Shown: positions 23,625 through 32,093 of the stretch, in pieces
Layout of the letters: every line of letters starts with the position of its first letter
Numbering within the stretch: position 1 is the stretch's first letter
Assembly (NCBI GenBank): GCA_016185065.1
Contig: JACPOL010000004.1
Span: 92,556 to 156,555 of the forward strand
Origin: Chlamydiales bacterium
Lineage (GTDB): Bacteria > Chlamydiota > Chlamydiia > Chlamydiales > Rhabdochlamydiaceae
Length of the DNA: 64,000 bases
Reading direction: 5' to 3'
The notes under the pieces: generated by a model
The model's input: only the letters and a program-made list of their open reading frames with translations
Databases searched by the model: none
What the model was told of the DNA's origin: nothing
Made by a program: the position numbers and the translations under genes

Positions 23625-24359
23625 CTATTCTCCTTGGACTATGGTGCCGCCAACAACTCCATCCCTCTCTTCACAGATCGCTTTTAACAGGGCTCCTTTT
23701 TCAAAGAGGTTAAAAACATAGATGGGAATACGATTTTCACGACAGAGTGCTATTGCTGTAGCATCCATGACTTTAAGATTTTTGGCGAGTGCCTCTGAAT
23801 ATGTCAGTGTGCTGTACTTGGTGGCTTTCGGGTTTTTCTTGGGATCGTCGGTGTAGACGCCATCCACAGTAGAAGCCTTGAGCAAGATCTCCGCGCTCAT
23901 CTCACTGGCTCTTAAGCTGCCTGCAGTGTCGGTAGTGAAATAGGGGTTTCCTGTGCCGCCAACAAAGATGACGGGGATCTTTTTTTGGAGTGAGAGGAGG
24001 GCCTGCTTCCAATTGTACTTTTCTACAATCGAGTCTGCACTAAGAGCGCTCATGACGCGGCTCTCGACGCCAACAGCAGCAAGAGATTGCTGCAACACGA
24101 GGCCGTTAATGATGGTGGCGAGCATTCCGATCTGATCAGCTGGGGTGCGGGCGAAATCGAAGAGGGAGGCTTGAGCTCCGCGGAAGACGTTTCCTCCGCC
24201 GATAACGATGCCAATCTCTACGCCCTTCTCATGGATCTCTTTAATCGAGCGAGCGATGTGTTCACATGCGCTGCGCTCGAATCCGAACTTTCCATCGCCC
24301 TGGAGGGCCTCGCCAGAGAGTTTGAGCAGGATCCGTTTGTACTTTACCTTCATGCTCAT
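23625..24359 (-). CDS. pyrH: UMP kinase
   Basis: A 244-residue UMP kinase of the amino acid kinase fold, phosphorylating UMP to UDP. Motifs: YKRILLKLSGEAL at the N-terminus, GIVIGGGNVFRG, MLATIINGL, GGTGNPYFTTDTA, and DGVYTDDPKKNP. The start is one of GTG 24362, ATG 24359 or ATG 24353, all close; GAGAGAG just upstream does not decide between them. Lies between tsf and frr with short gaps, so one operon. Confidence 0.96.
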   Translation of the reverse strand: MSMKVKYKRILLKLSGEALQGDGKFGFERSACEHIARSIKEIHEKGVEIGIVIGGGNVFRGAQASLFDFARTPADQIGMLATIINGLVLQQSLAAVGVESRVMSALSADSIVEKYNWKQALLSLQKKIPVIFVGGTGNPYFTTDTAGSLRASEMSAEILLKASTVDGVYTDDPKKNPKATKYSTLTYSEALAKNLKVMDATAIALCRENRIPIYVFNLFEKGALLKAICEERDGVVGGTIVQGE

Positions 24360-24383
24360 CACTCTCTCGTTCCAAAGTTTGGG

Positions 24384-25235
24384 TTATGCTCCAACCTGCC
24401 AGCGAAGGAAGCGTTTGATGGCGAGTTTTTTGCCGAGGCGCTTCGACTCGTTCTCTAGCAGCTGAGTAATGGTGATGGAGTTATCCTTCACATACTTCTG
24501 ACAGACGAGGCAGCTCATATCGTAAAAGGCTTTTAGCTTCCCTTCGACGATCTTGTCGACGATGTTGGCTGGTTTGCCTTGAACCTGGCCTCTTGCAACC
24601 TCTTCCTCACGCGACTTGACATCGCTGGGCACATCTTGAGGAGCGAGATAGTCTGGGGACTCGGCTGCAATGTGCATTGCGATATCGCGCGCTAGAGCTT
24701 CCTGCCCTGCTCCACCTTGGAGTTCTACAACACAGACGATCTTGCCGCCCATGTGCGAGTAGAAGCCGATAGAGAGGTCTGGGCTCTTGGGGATGATTGT
24801 GAGGCGCTTCACTCTAATATTTTCGCCAAGGCTCTGCATCACGATCGCGCGCTGCTCATCGTTTGTGATGCTCGAATCTTTGCGATTCTTCTGAGCTAAA
24901 AACGCTTCTAGAGAAGCGGGTTTTGTCTCAGCTGCATCACTGCAAACCTCTTTAAGAAACTCTTTGAACTTCTCGTTCTGCGTGACAAAGTCTGTCTCGG
25001 CGTTCATCTCGACAAGAGAGAATGCAGTTTTGCCTTCAGCATAACCGACGAGACCCTCTTTGGTCTCTCTTCCCTCTTTTTTTACAGCGCTCGCCATTCC
25101 AGCTTTACGGAGAAAATCGATTGCGCGCTCCATATCGCCGCCGACCTGTTCAAGTGCTTCTTTGCACTTTCCCATGCCAACGCCAGTGCGCTCTCTGAGC
25201 TCTTTTACTTTTTCTGCTGTGACTTTTTCGCTCAT
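24384..25235 (-). CDS. tsf: Elongation factor Ts
   Basis: A 283-residue EF-Ts that exchanges GDP on EF-Tu. The N-terminal UBA-like helix region (VKELRERTGVGMGKCKEAL) and the core motif MNAETDFVTQNEKF are unmistakable; the C-terminal YVKDNSITITQLL is also canonical. Its ATG overlaps the rpsB stop by 4 bases (ATGA), so translation is coupled. Confidence 0.98.
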   Translation of the reverse strand: MSEKVTAEKVKELRERTGVGMGKCKEALEQVGGDMERAIDFLRKAGMASAVKKEGRETKEGLVGYAEGKTAFSLVEMNAETDFVTQNEKFKEFLKEVCSDAAETKPASLEAFLAQKNRKDSSITNDEQRAIVMQSLGENIRVKRLTIIPKSPDLSIGFYSHMGGKIVCVVELQGGAGQEALARDIAMHIAAESPDYLAPQDVPSDVKSREEEVARGQVQGKPANIVDKIVEGKLKAFYDMSCLVCQKYVKDNSITITQLLENESKRLGKKLAIKRFLRWQVGA

Positions 25236-26029
25236 GACTTCTCCTCATCAGCATCAACATCGCTCTCTCTCGATCTTCCAGCAGCTTCATCGATGCGCTC
25301 TTTCTGCTCTTTTGAAATGGTCAGCTGCATGTCGTTCTTCTGATCGATGATCGCTTGAGTTAGCGCTTGCAGGATGATCTTGATGCTCTTAAGAGCGTCG
25401 TCGTTGCATGCAATAACGTAGTCGATAGGATCTGGGTCGCAGTTGGTGTCGACGAGAGCGAGAACTGGAATACCGAGCTTGTTAGCTTCTGCAACGGCAA
25501 TGTGCTCACGGCTTGGGTCTACGACAACGAGAAGCCCAGGAAGCTTGCGCATTGCGCGGATCCCTGAGAGGTTGCGATCGAGCTTAATCTGCTCTTTGCT
25601 GAGAAGAGAGAGCTCTTTTTTAGTGAAATCTGCTCCGCCTGTAGCGATGCGCTTCTCTGTGCGCTCTAAAGTTTTTACTGACTGGCGAATCGTAGAGAGG
25701 TTTGTGAGAGCTCCACCGAGCCAGCGTTCGCACACGTAGAACTCGCCGCACTCTTCAGCGCACTCGCGAAGAACTGCTTTTGCTTGTTTCTTTGTGCCGA
25801 CGAAGAGAATAGATTTGCGTTTTGCTGTCATCTCTCGTACGACTTCAGCAGCCTTGCGGATCTGCTGCATGGTCTTCGCGAGGTCGATGATGTAGATTCC
25901 GTTGCGCTCTTCAAAGATGAAGCGTTTCATCTTTGGGTTCCAACGGTGCTTCTGGTGCCCGAAGTGGGCTCCGCTCTCTAAGAGGTCCTTAATCGTGATT
26001 TGAACAGTATGTTCTTTTGTAGTTGCCAA
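25232..26029 (-). CDS. rpsB: 30S ribosomal protein S2
   Basis: A 265-residue S2 protein: LLESGAHFGHQKHRWNPKMKRFIF at the N-terminus, ILFVGTKKQA, WLGGALTNLSTI, and VVDPSREHIAVAEANKLGIPVLALVDTNCDP. The C-terminus has a charged extension. First gene of the translation operon; tRNA-Gly lies 96 bp upstream on the same strand. Confidence 0.98.
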   Translation of the reverse strand: MATTKEHTVQITIKDLLESGAHFGHQKHRWNPKMKRFIFEERNGIYIIDLAKTMQQIRKAAEVVREMTAKRKSILFVGTKKQAKAVLRECAEECGEFYVCERWLGGALTNLSTIRQSVKTLERTEKRIATGGADFTKKELSLLSKEQIKLDRNLSGIRAMRKLPGLLVVVDPSREHIAVAEANKLGIPVLALVDTNCDPDPIDYVIACNDDALKSIKIILQALTQAIIDQKNDMQLTISKEQKERIDEAAGRSRESDVDADEEKS

Positions 26030-26125
26030 GCCTTGTCCCTTTTGTTGTTTTTGACTGCGGCATCCCTACTTAATGTAGAGATTTCGGTCTTGGTTAAAAA
26101 TTTAATTTAATCGACTTTCACACAA

Positions 26126-26196
26126 AGCGCCTGATCAGAATCGAACTGACACAAGTAGCTTGGAAGGCTACGGTTCTACCATTGAACTACAGGCGC
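26126..26196 (-). tRNA. tRNA-Gly (anticodon TCC)
   Basis: Minus-strand cloverleaf of 71 bases: acceptor GCGCCTG with CAGGCGC, anticodon arm GTAGCCTTCCAAGCTAC (anticodon TCC), T-arm TCAGTTCGATTCTGA, discriminator U. It lies between rpsB and the PBP gene, where genus Chlamydia carries ompA. Confidence 0.96.
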
Positions 26197-26250
26197 ATTT
26201 GTCAATCAGAATCTTTTACCGCAATGCCACCTTTTTTTCCAATGAAAAAG

Positions 26251-26405
26251 GAGGCGCTCGGAGAAGAACCCGCCCGGGAGCACGGACATTAATGGACAGG
26301 AAACGGACGAAAACGGACAGGAAATGGACAGGCGGGCAAGAGAGAGGGAGAGAATTCTTTCTTCTGCGCGTGTCCGTGCTCGTCCGTTTCTTCTCCGAGC
26401 GCTCT
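26251..26405. repeat. GGAC-array palindrome (R4, copy 2)
   Basis: Outer arms GAGGCGCTCGGAGAAG and CTTCTCCGAGCGCTC, with GGAC recurring about every 11 bases between 26284 and 26331 and GTCC twice near 26372-26384. Same family as 9732-9894. It is the only feature in the gap between tRNA-Gly and the PBP gene besides a probable promoter near 26440-26470. Confidence 0.85.
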
Positions 26406-26487
26406 CTTACTCCCTGCGACATAAAATATAACTTTAAGGTTCTACAAACTATAAATTGTTGTATAGAATGAGCTGGAAAAAGTGGGA

Positions 26488-29400
26488 ATGCGGATGAGTT
26501 CGACGGTACACACCAAAGCGAATAGGGTTCTCAACCTGATTCTGGTTGCGCTTCTGCTCGTCCTGATCCGCGTCTGGTATCTGGGAACTGTTCAGCACGA
26601 CCAGCACCTTGAGCTGGCCCGCAGACCGCAGAGAAGAGTTGTCATTGAGAACGTCGAGAGAGCGACGATCCGCGACCGTTTCAACATTCCTTTAGCAATC
26701 AACACCATACAGTACAATATCTCGGTCTCATTTGCGCAGATCCGCCAGATTCCAAGCGTAGTTTGGAAGAAAGACGATAAGGGAAAGTGGGTGAAGACCC
26801 AGGCAAGGATGGCCTATGTGGCGGAGCTGTCAAAATTTTTAGCAACAGAGCTAGGGTTAACCTCTCAAGAGGTAGAAGATGCGATCATCGGCAGAGCTTC
26901 TCTCTTCCCTCACACGCCTTTTGTCATTAAAGAAGATGTCTCAGAGAAAGAGTACTACCGCCTAAAGGCGCTCGAAAAAGATTGGCCTGGAATGCAGGCG
27001 CGGCGCTCTTCAAAAAGGTTCTACCCAAGAGGGAAGGTGGGCTGCGACGTTCTTGGCTACCTGGGCCCGATCAGCGAAAAAGAGTATGTGGCGATCGCCC
27101 AAGAGATTGAGGAGCTCCAAACCTATTTAACTCAGAGAGAAGCAGGCGAGCTCGTTCCTCTGCCTCAGGGCTATGAGACTCCCCTAGAAGTGCGGAAGAG
27201 ATTAAAAGAGCTGAAAGAGAAGGCCTACACAATCAACGACCTGGTTGGAAAGAGCGGGATCGAGAGCGCCTTCGACCAGAATCTGCGCGGCGCTTGTGGA
27301 AAAAAAATGGTCGAGGTGGATGTAAAAGGAAATTTTATTCGGCAGCTGCCAGGGGGACGAAGAGCCAAGCCGGGCGAGAGAATCCTGCTTTCGATCTCTG
27401 CTGAGCTACAAGAGTTCGCCGAGATGCTGCTAGCACAGCACGAACCTATTCGCGACAAGAAGAATCAGAAGGGAGAGATCAAGCTGGACTACCCTTGGAT
27501 TAAGGGAGGCGCGATCGTAGCTCTTCATCCGAAAACGGGAGAGGTGCTTGCACTAGCCTCCTATCCACGCTTCAATCCGAACGATTTTGTTCCCTCGCAG
27601 AAACCGGAGAGCAAGCAGAAAAAAGAGTCCGACCGGTTGCGCTGGCTGGAGAGCGAGAGCTATGCCGGAGAGATCTGGGATGGGAAGCGTCCTCTAGAGA
27701 GAGAGGTCTTCGATTCTGTGAATCGCACCTTGAAAGAGGAGACACTCGCGCTGAACTGGGAGCGCTATCTTGAACTGATCCTCCCCTCAGGGGGAAGTGT
27801 GAGAAGCGCATTAGATCGCCTTGGCGATCTAAGCACGTGCGTGCGCCTGCAAAAGGAGCTAGACACTCTGCTGCTCTACTCCGCACAAGATGAGATGGCA
27901 ACATTAATCGATGCGCTTTACGACGAAGAGGGACACTCCCCTTCTCGCTTGCAGACAAAGGGGGGCTCCTCCGAAGAGGCGCGAGAAGCAGTCAGGGCGC
28001 GCTGCAAAGAAAAGGGAGAGATTTACGAATCGAGCAGAAAGTGGATCGACTACTATCTCGCCTCCATTCCCAAAAACGATGATAAGCTGCTCTTGATAGA
28101 TCTGGCCTATCTAATGGCAAAGAAAGAGGAGTTCTCTCCACAGCTTCTCGAGGCTGTTGGGGGACAGAACTTATCTACCGCTCGGGCTCTCTGCCAAGCT
28201 GCAATCTCCACTCAGCTGCTGCTTAAACCCTACATCCAGGAGCTCTATCACGACATCGACTTTAACGCCTGGAGACGTGCCCATTTTAAGGAGTTTTTAA
28301 AAGCCAAGCGCAGAGAAGAGAAGGAGTCTAGGCGCTACACGCGGCCCTACACAGAATATCTGCAGCAGCTCGAACGAGGACTCTTTAAGGAGTTCTGGGA
28401 GAAGAATCGCTGGCTTCTCGTACAGACATTTATTCTGGGCAAAACATCAGATCTACCTACGGAACTTCAGCCCTACGTAGCGCAAATTCTCGAGCTGCGC
28501 AAAGAGCCTCTTGCTCTGCACTCCTCTTTCGGCAGATTAAAAGAGCTGATCTCCTCTCTTCCGCACTCGACCGCACTCAGCTACCTGCAGACGATGCACT
28601 CGTTTCAAGAGCTCTCTCGCCCGCTCTTTGGCAGCTACAGACACTTGAGAAATGCAAAGGGGAAGCAGCTCGAGAAGCACCTTGCAGCGGCTTTTTATCC
28701 TCTCTACGGATTTTCTTACGGTAGATCGCAGGCATTTCGGCAGCCAACGCCACTGGGATCTGTGTTCAAGATCGTCACTGCATATGAAGCGTTAAGGCAG
28801 AGGCATCAGACGCTCTCCGAAAGAGTGTCGAGAGATCTTAACCCTCTAACTCTCGTCGATGACTTGAAGTGGGATGCAAACAAGAACACCTCAAAACAGA
28901 TCTTGGGATATACCCTCTCTGGAGAGCCGATTAGACGTCTATACAAAGGGGGGCAGCTTCCGCGTAGTAGCCACTCCCACATCGGTCGCATTGACGTGAC
29001 GGGGGCTCTGGAGCAGTCGAGCAACATCTACTTTGCGATCCTTGCAGGAGAGCATCTCGAAGATCCAGAACAGCTGGCAATTGCAGCGCGTGGATTTGGA
29101 TTTGGACAGACCACAGGGATCGAACTGCCTGGTGAAGTGGGCGGGAGCGTGCCGAGCGATCTCTCTTATAACCGAACAGGCCTCTACTCGTTTGCTATCG
29201 GACAGCACTCTCTCGTGGTTACGCCGCTTCAGACCGCTGTAATGGCTGCTGCGGTTGCAAATGGAGGCCAAGTACTACAGCCCAAGATCGTCAAGGCTGT
29301 GGCAGGAAAGGAGGCGACTTATGAAGAGGAGTCTCCTTTTGAAAGCAGCGAGTTCTCATTCAAAGAGGAGCTAGCTCTCGTGGGGATCTCCTTCCCCTTC

Positions 29401-29874
29401 TTTGTAGAGACGCAGAAGGAGCAGATCAAGAGTTTCGTCTCTTGCGCATCGACAGAGGTAAAGCAGACTGTCTCGCTGCCCGATGAGGTGCGAAACCTTC
29501 TGCTAGAGGGAATGCACCGTGTGATCGCTGGCCAGAGAGGAACTGCAAGACCTGCTGCCGTCTCGCCGCTTATTAAAAATCCTCAAGTGATGCGCGACTA
29601 TGTGGACCTGCAGCACTGTGTGGTTGGAAAAACGGGAACGCCTGAGATCCTCTATAAACACACGATCGATGCTGAGTCGGAAGCGGACAAGATAGACCAC
29701 GTCTGGTTCACAGGGATCTCATTCCACGATGATGCGCAGCACAAGAAGTGGGAGGAGCCAGAACTCGTCGTGGTCGTGATGCTCCGCTTCGGTGAAAAGG
29801 GGGGCCGCGAACCCGCTCCCCTCGCCATCCAGATGATCAAAAAATGGCGCGAAATCTCCGCGCGCAGCAAGTAA
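26488..29874 (+). CDS. PBP2-type transpeptidase with very large internal insertion
   Basis: A 1128-residue class B penicillin-binding protein (counterpart of chlamydial CT682, usually named pbpB), cross-linking the peptidoglycan made at division. One transmembrane helix near residues 13-35, then the dimerisation domain (RRVVIENVERATIRDRFN), and a transpeptidase with SVFK at about 758-761, SSN at about 844-846 and KTG at about 1048-1050. Between SYPRFNPNDF (near 370) and the SVFK region there are some 350 charged, helical residues absent from E. coli PBP2 (633 residues in all); the chlamydial orthologue is also about 1080 long. Start: ATG 26488 is taken; GTG 26482 and ATG 26494 are alternatives. 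Confidence 0.93.
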   Translation: MRMSSTVHTKANRVLNLILVALLLVLIRVWYLGTVQHDQHLELARRPQRRVVIENVERATIRDRFNIPLAINTIQYNISVSFAQIRQIPSVVWKKDDKGKWVKTQARMAYVAELSKFLATELGLTSQEVEDAIIGRASLFPHTPFVIKEDVSEKEYYRLKALEKDWPGMQARRSSKRFYPRGKVGCDVLGYLGPISEKEYVAIAQEIEELQTYLTQREAGELVPLPQGYETPLEVRKRLKELKEKAYTINDLVGKSGIESAFDQNLRGACGKKMVEVDVKGNFIRQLPGGRRAKPGERILLSISAELQEFAEMLLAQHEPIRDKKNQKGEIKLDYPWIKGGAIVALHPKTGEVLALASYPRFNPNDFVPSQKPESKQKKESDRLRWLESESYAGEIWDGKRPLEREVFDSVNRTLKEETLALNWERYLELILPSGGSVRSALDRLGDLSTCVRLQKELDTLLLYSAQDEMATLIDALYDEEGHSPSRLQTKGGSSEEAREAVRARCKEKGEIYESSRKWIDYYLASIPKNDDKLLLIDLAYLMAKKEEFSPQLLEAVGGQNLSTARALCQAAISTQLLLKPYIQELYHDIDFNAWRRAHFKEFLKAKRREEKESRRYTRPYTEYLQQLERGLFKEFWEKNRWLLVQTFILGKTSDLPTELQPYVAQILELRKEPLALHSSFGRLKELISSLPHSTALSYLQTMHSFQELSRPLFGSYRHLRNAKGKQLEKHLAAAFYPLYGFSYGRSQAFRQPTPLGSVFKIVTAYEALRQRHQTLSERVSRDLNPLTLVDDLKWDANKNTSKQILGYTLSGEPIRRLYKGGQLPRSSHSHIGRIDVTGALEQSSNIYFAILAGEHLEDPEQLAIAARGFGFGQTTGIELPGEVGGSVPSDLSYNRTGLYSFAIGQHSLVVTPLQTAVMAAAVANGGQVLQPKIVKAVAGKEATYEEESPFESSEFSFKEELALVGISFPFFVETQKEQIKSFVSCASTEVKQTVSLPDEVRNLLLEGMHRVIAGQRGTARPAAVSPLIKNPQVMRDYVDLQHCVVGKTGTPEILYKHTIDAESEADKIDHVWFTGISFHDDAQHKKWEEPELVVVVMLRFGEKGGREPAPLAIQMIKKWREISARSK

Positions 29875-29892
29875 GAAGAAGGAAAAGAGAGA

Positions 29893-30909
29893 TTAGACGC
29901 GCGAGCGAAGCTGCGCTAGGCGAGTTGCAGCAACCCTATTTACTTCGGAAGGTTCAATGCCATATTTCGCGGCAACTTCAAGAGCTACTTGAATCTGCTC
30001 TTCGGTCTCTAGACAGTTGATGAGCCCCTCTCCCGCTTGTCTTCCGCAGAACCCTATTACCGGCTCTGTCATCTCCTCGAGGTCAAATAGAGCAATTTTA
30101 TATCCTTCGGTAATGTTGATCTGCTGAATATTGCGTGGGGCCACATCGCTAAAGCCTGTAAGTGCAATAAAAGTTGCAAGATCTCTGATTGTTTCTTTGG
30201 GTGTTTGACGATACCGCTCTCGGTGATTCTCATCACTATCTGCTTCTACTGGTAAACGCTGCTCTGCGATTATAGAAAACGTTTCTCTCACTCCGCCGGG
30301 CATAGATACCGCTTCTAAAGCAAACAGATGCGTAGTCGGAATAAAAAGATTGGTCAACTGATTCTGTTCACAAATCTCGCATGCTTTGACTACTTTTGCA
30401 AAACGCGATTCAGTGAGCTCTTTTGAAGACTCTTCTCTAACGATTTTAAAAACGAGGTCCGGTGCAAATGTTAAGCCAAAAACCGAGGTGCCCCCATTTC
30501 CTTTATACCAGTGAAGTTCGGGTCTCTCATCTCCTCCCCAGATATACATCATCAACCTTTGAATGGCGCGTCTCATTCGAAGAGTGATTGTATGTCCAGG
30601 TTCTTGAGTAGAGGTTAGATCTACGAAGGAGTGCGTTGAGCGCAGAAAGGCTTTAATGGCGAATATGATGAGTGGGATAATGAGGGTAGCGTAGGAGACA
30701 ACCTTTAGAAGTGTGAGCATAAAGGAGGTAGCTTCCTGCACAGAAACTGTCCCCTCAGCCTCACCGATCATGTATCCTGGAACAACTTCAAATTTATCTC
30801 CCGTTAAACAGAAGTAGTCATCTGCACCTTGTAAAAGCCTCTCATCCCAAGTTAAATCTTCGTGCTGCCCATACGTAATTGCGCTTGTAAAGCCTACAGC
30901 TGTTGCCAT
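29893..30909 (-). CDS. Membrane-anchored protein with kinase-like signature
   Basis: A 338-residue protein I cannot name. One strong hydrophobic segment at about 62-89 (LLKVVSYATLIIPLIIFAIKAF). The C-terminal 200 residues carry a pattern like a protein-kinase fold: glycine-rich KGNGGTSVFG (136-145), LVFKIV with Lys155, IIAEQRLPV at the hinge, FSDVAPRNI with Asp255 and Asn260 as in a catalytic loop, and IALFDLEEM with Asp276 in the place of DFG. Lys-Asp-Asn-Asp are all there, so it could be active, perhaps as a secreted effector anchored in the inclusion membrane; that is inference. It has its own promoter and ends 18 bp from the PBP gene's stop, convergent. Confidence 0.7.
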   Translation of the reverse strand: MATAVGFTSAITYGQHEDLTWDERLLQGADDYFCLTGDKFEVVPGYMIGEAEGTVSVQEATSFMLTLLKVVSYATLIIPLIIFAIKAFLRSTHSFVDLTSTQEPGHTITLRMRRAIQRLMMYIWGGDERPELHWYKGNGGTSVFGLTFAPDLVFKIVREESSKELTESRFAKVVKACEICEQNQLTNLFIPTTHLFALEAVSMPGGVRETFSIIAEQRLPVEADSDENHRERYRQTPKETIRDLATFIALTGFSDVAPRNIQQINITEGYKIALFDLEEMTEPVIGFCGRQAGEGLINCLETEEQIQVALEVAAKYGIEPSEVNRVAATRLAQLRSRV

Positions 30910-30939
30910 TTTGAACTAATCTCTATTGATTAAACAAAT

Positions 30940-30968
30940 AGTATACCAGAAAAACAGCTCTAGCTCAA
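30940..30968 (-). promoter_or_regulatory. Promoter of the kinase-like gene
   Basis: TTGAGC (30963-30968), 17 bases, TATACT (30940-30945) on the minus strand: the best sigma-70/sigma-66-type promoter in the window, about 31 bases before the ATG. Confidence 0.72.
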
Positions 30969-31014
30969 CCTGCAAATAATTATAATTAAAATTTTGATTA
31001 CAGAAAGCGCTCTT

Positions 31015-31145
31015 TCTTTTTTGGAGTGCGTCGACTCGGCGCCGCTTTTCTCGAGATCGGCTTGTCGATCTCTCCCTATTTAAAGAAACATCGCCGAGTC
31101 GATGTTGAAAAAAGCGGCGCCGGGTCGCCGCACTCCAAAAAAGAG
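31015..31145. repeat. GGAGTGCG palindrome related to R3
   Basis: Arms CTTTTTTGGAGTGCG...CGGCGCCGCTTTT and AAAAGCGGCGCCG...CGCACTCCAAAAAAG, with second-order pairing in the spacer (CATCGCCGAGTCGATG). It lies just after the stop of the UDP-glucuronate decarboxylase gene and could fold as a terminator-like structure. Confidence 0.8.
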
Positions 31146-31154
31146 ATTTTTCTG

Positions 31155-32093
31155 CTAGAGGATCTGCTGGAAGTAGCGGATGGTGGAGAGGAGTCCGGTG
31201 CGTGGAGGGATTTTAGGCTGCCAGTCGAGAAGGAGCTTCGCAAGGGCGATGTCTGGCTTACGCTGCTTGGGATCGTCGCTTGGAAGCGGCTTGAAGACGA
31301 GCTTGGAGCGGGAACCTGTAAGAGCCAGGATCTCCTGAGCGAGCTCAAGCATCGAGAATTCTGTGGGATTTCCAAGATTGATAGGTCCTGTAACTGCACT
31401 CTCGGTACTCATGAATCTTACGAAGGCATCGATGAGATCATCGACATAGCAGAAGGAGCGGGTCTGGCTTCCTGTTCCGTAGATGGTGATGGGTTCTCCC
31501 TTCAGCGCCTGAACGATGAAGTTGGAGACGACTCTTCCATCATTCGGATGCATGCGCGGCCCGTAGGTGTTAAAAATGCGCCCGACTTTGATGCGAACGC
31601 CATGCTGTCTGAAGTAGTCGAAGAAGAGCGTCTCAGCGCACCGCTTTCCCTCATCATAACAGGAGCGAAAGCCGATGGGATTGACATTCCCCCAATAGCT
31701 CTCTTTCTGGGGGTGTTCTAGAGGATCCCCATAGACTTCGCTGGTCGAAGCTTGGAAGATCTTCGCCTTCCTCTCGGATGCCAGCGTGAGCATCTGGATG
31801 GCTCCAAGAACATTGGTCTTGATGGTCTGGACCGGGTCGTGCTGGTAGTGAATGGGAGAGGCGGGGCAGGCCAAGTTGTAGATCTCATCCACTTCCAAAG
31901 AGAGCGGCAGGCAGACGTCGTGCTCAAGAAGCTGAAAATCGGGGTGATTGATAAATGTAGAGAGGTTCTCTCGGGTGCCGGTGAAAAAATTGTCGACACA
32001 GATAACCTGGTGGCCATCGCGGAGTAGTCTCTCGCAGAGATGAGACCCTAAAAACCCCGCACCGCCGGTGACTAAGACTCTCTTTTTTTTCAC
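31155..32093 (-). CDS. UDP-glucuronate decarboxylase (UDP-xylose synthase type)
   Basis: A 312-residue extended short-chain dehydrogenase. The NAD site [17 protein letters not shown] is at 8-24, and the signature [16 protein letters not shown] is characteristic of UXS, as are [10 protein letters not shown], the catalytic YDEGKR and FNTYGPRM. It would turn UDP-glucuronate into UDP-xylose (or UDP-4-keto-pentose) for a surface glycan. The start overlaps the stop of the wzc-like gene by four bases, so it belongs to the operon wza-wzc-uxs. Genus Chlamydia has no such gene as far as I recall. Confidence 0.92.
   Translation of the reverse strand: MKKKRVLVTGGAGFLGSHLCERLLRDGHQVICVDNFFTGTRENLSTFINHPDFQLLEHDVCLPLSLEVDEIYNLACPASPIHYQHDPVQTIKTNVLGAIQMLTLASERKAKIFQASTSEVYGDPLEHPQKESYWGNVNPIGFRSCYDEGKRCAETLFFDYFRQHGVRIKVGRIFNTYGPRMHPNDGRVVSNFIVQALKGEPITIYGTGSQTRSFCYVDDLIDAFVRFMSTESAVTGPINLGNPTEFSMLELAQEILALTGSRSKLVFKPLPSDDPKQRKPDIALAKLLLDWQPKIPPRTGLLSTIRYFQQIL

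Noticed and set aside
27572..27958. 128-codon minus-strand frame inside the PBP gene
   Set aside because: Antisense shadow of the charged insertion; no start signal and implausible composition.
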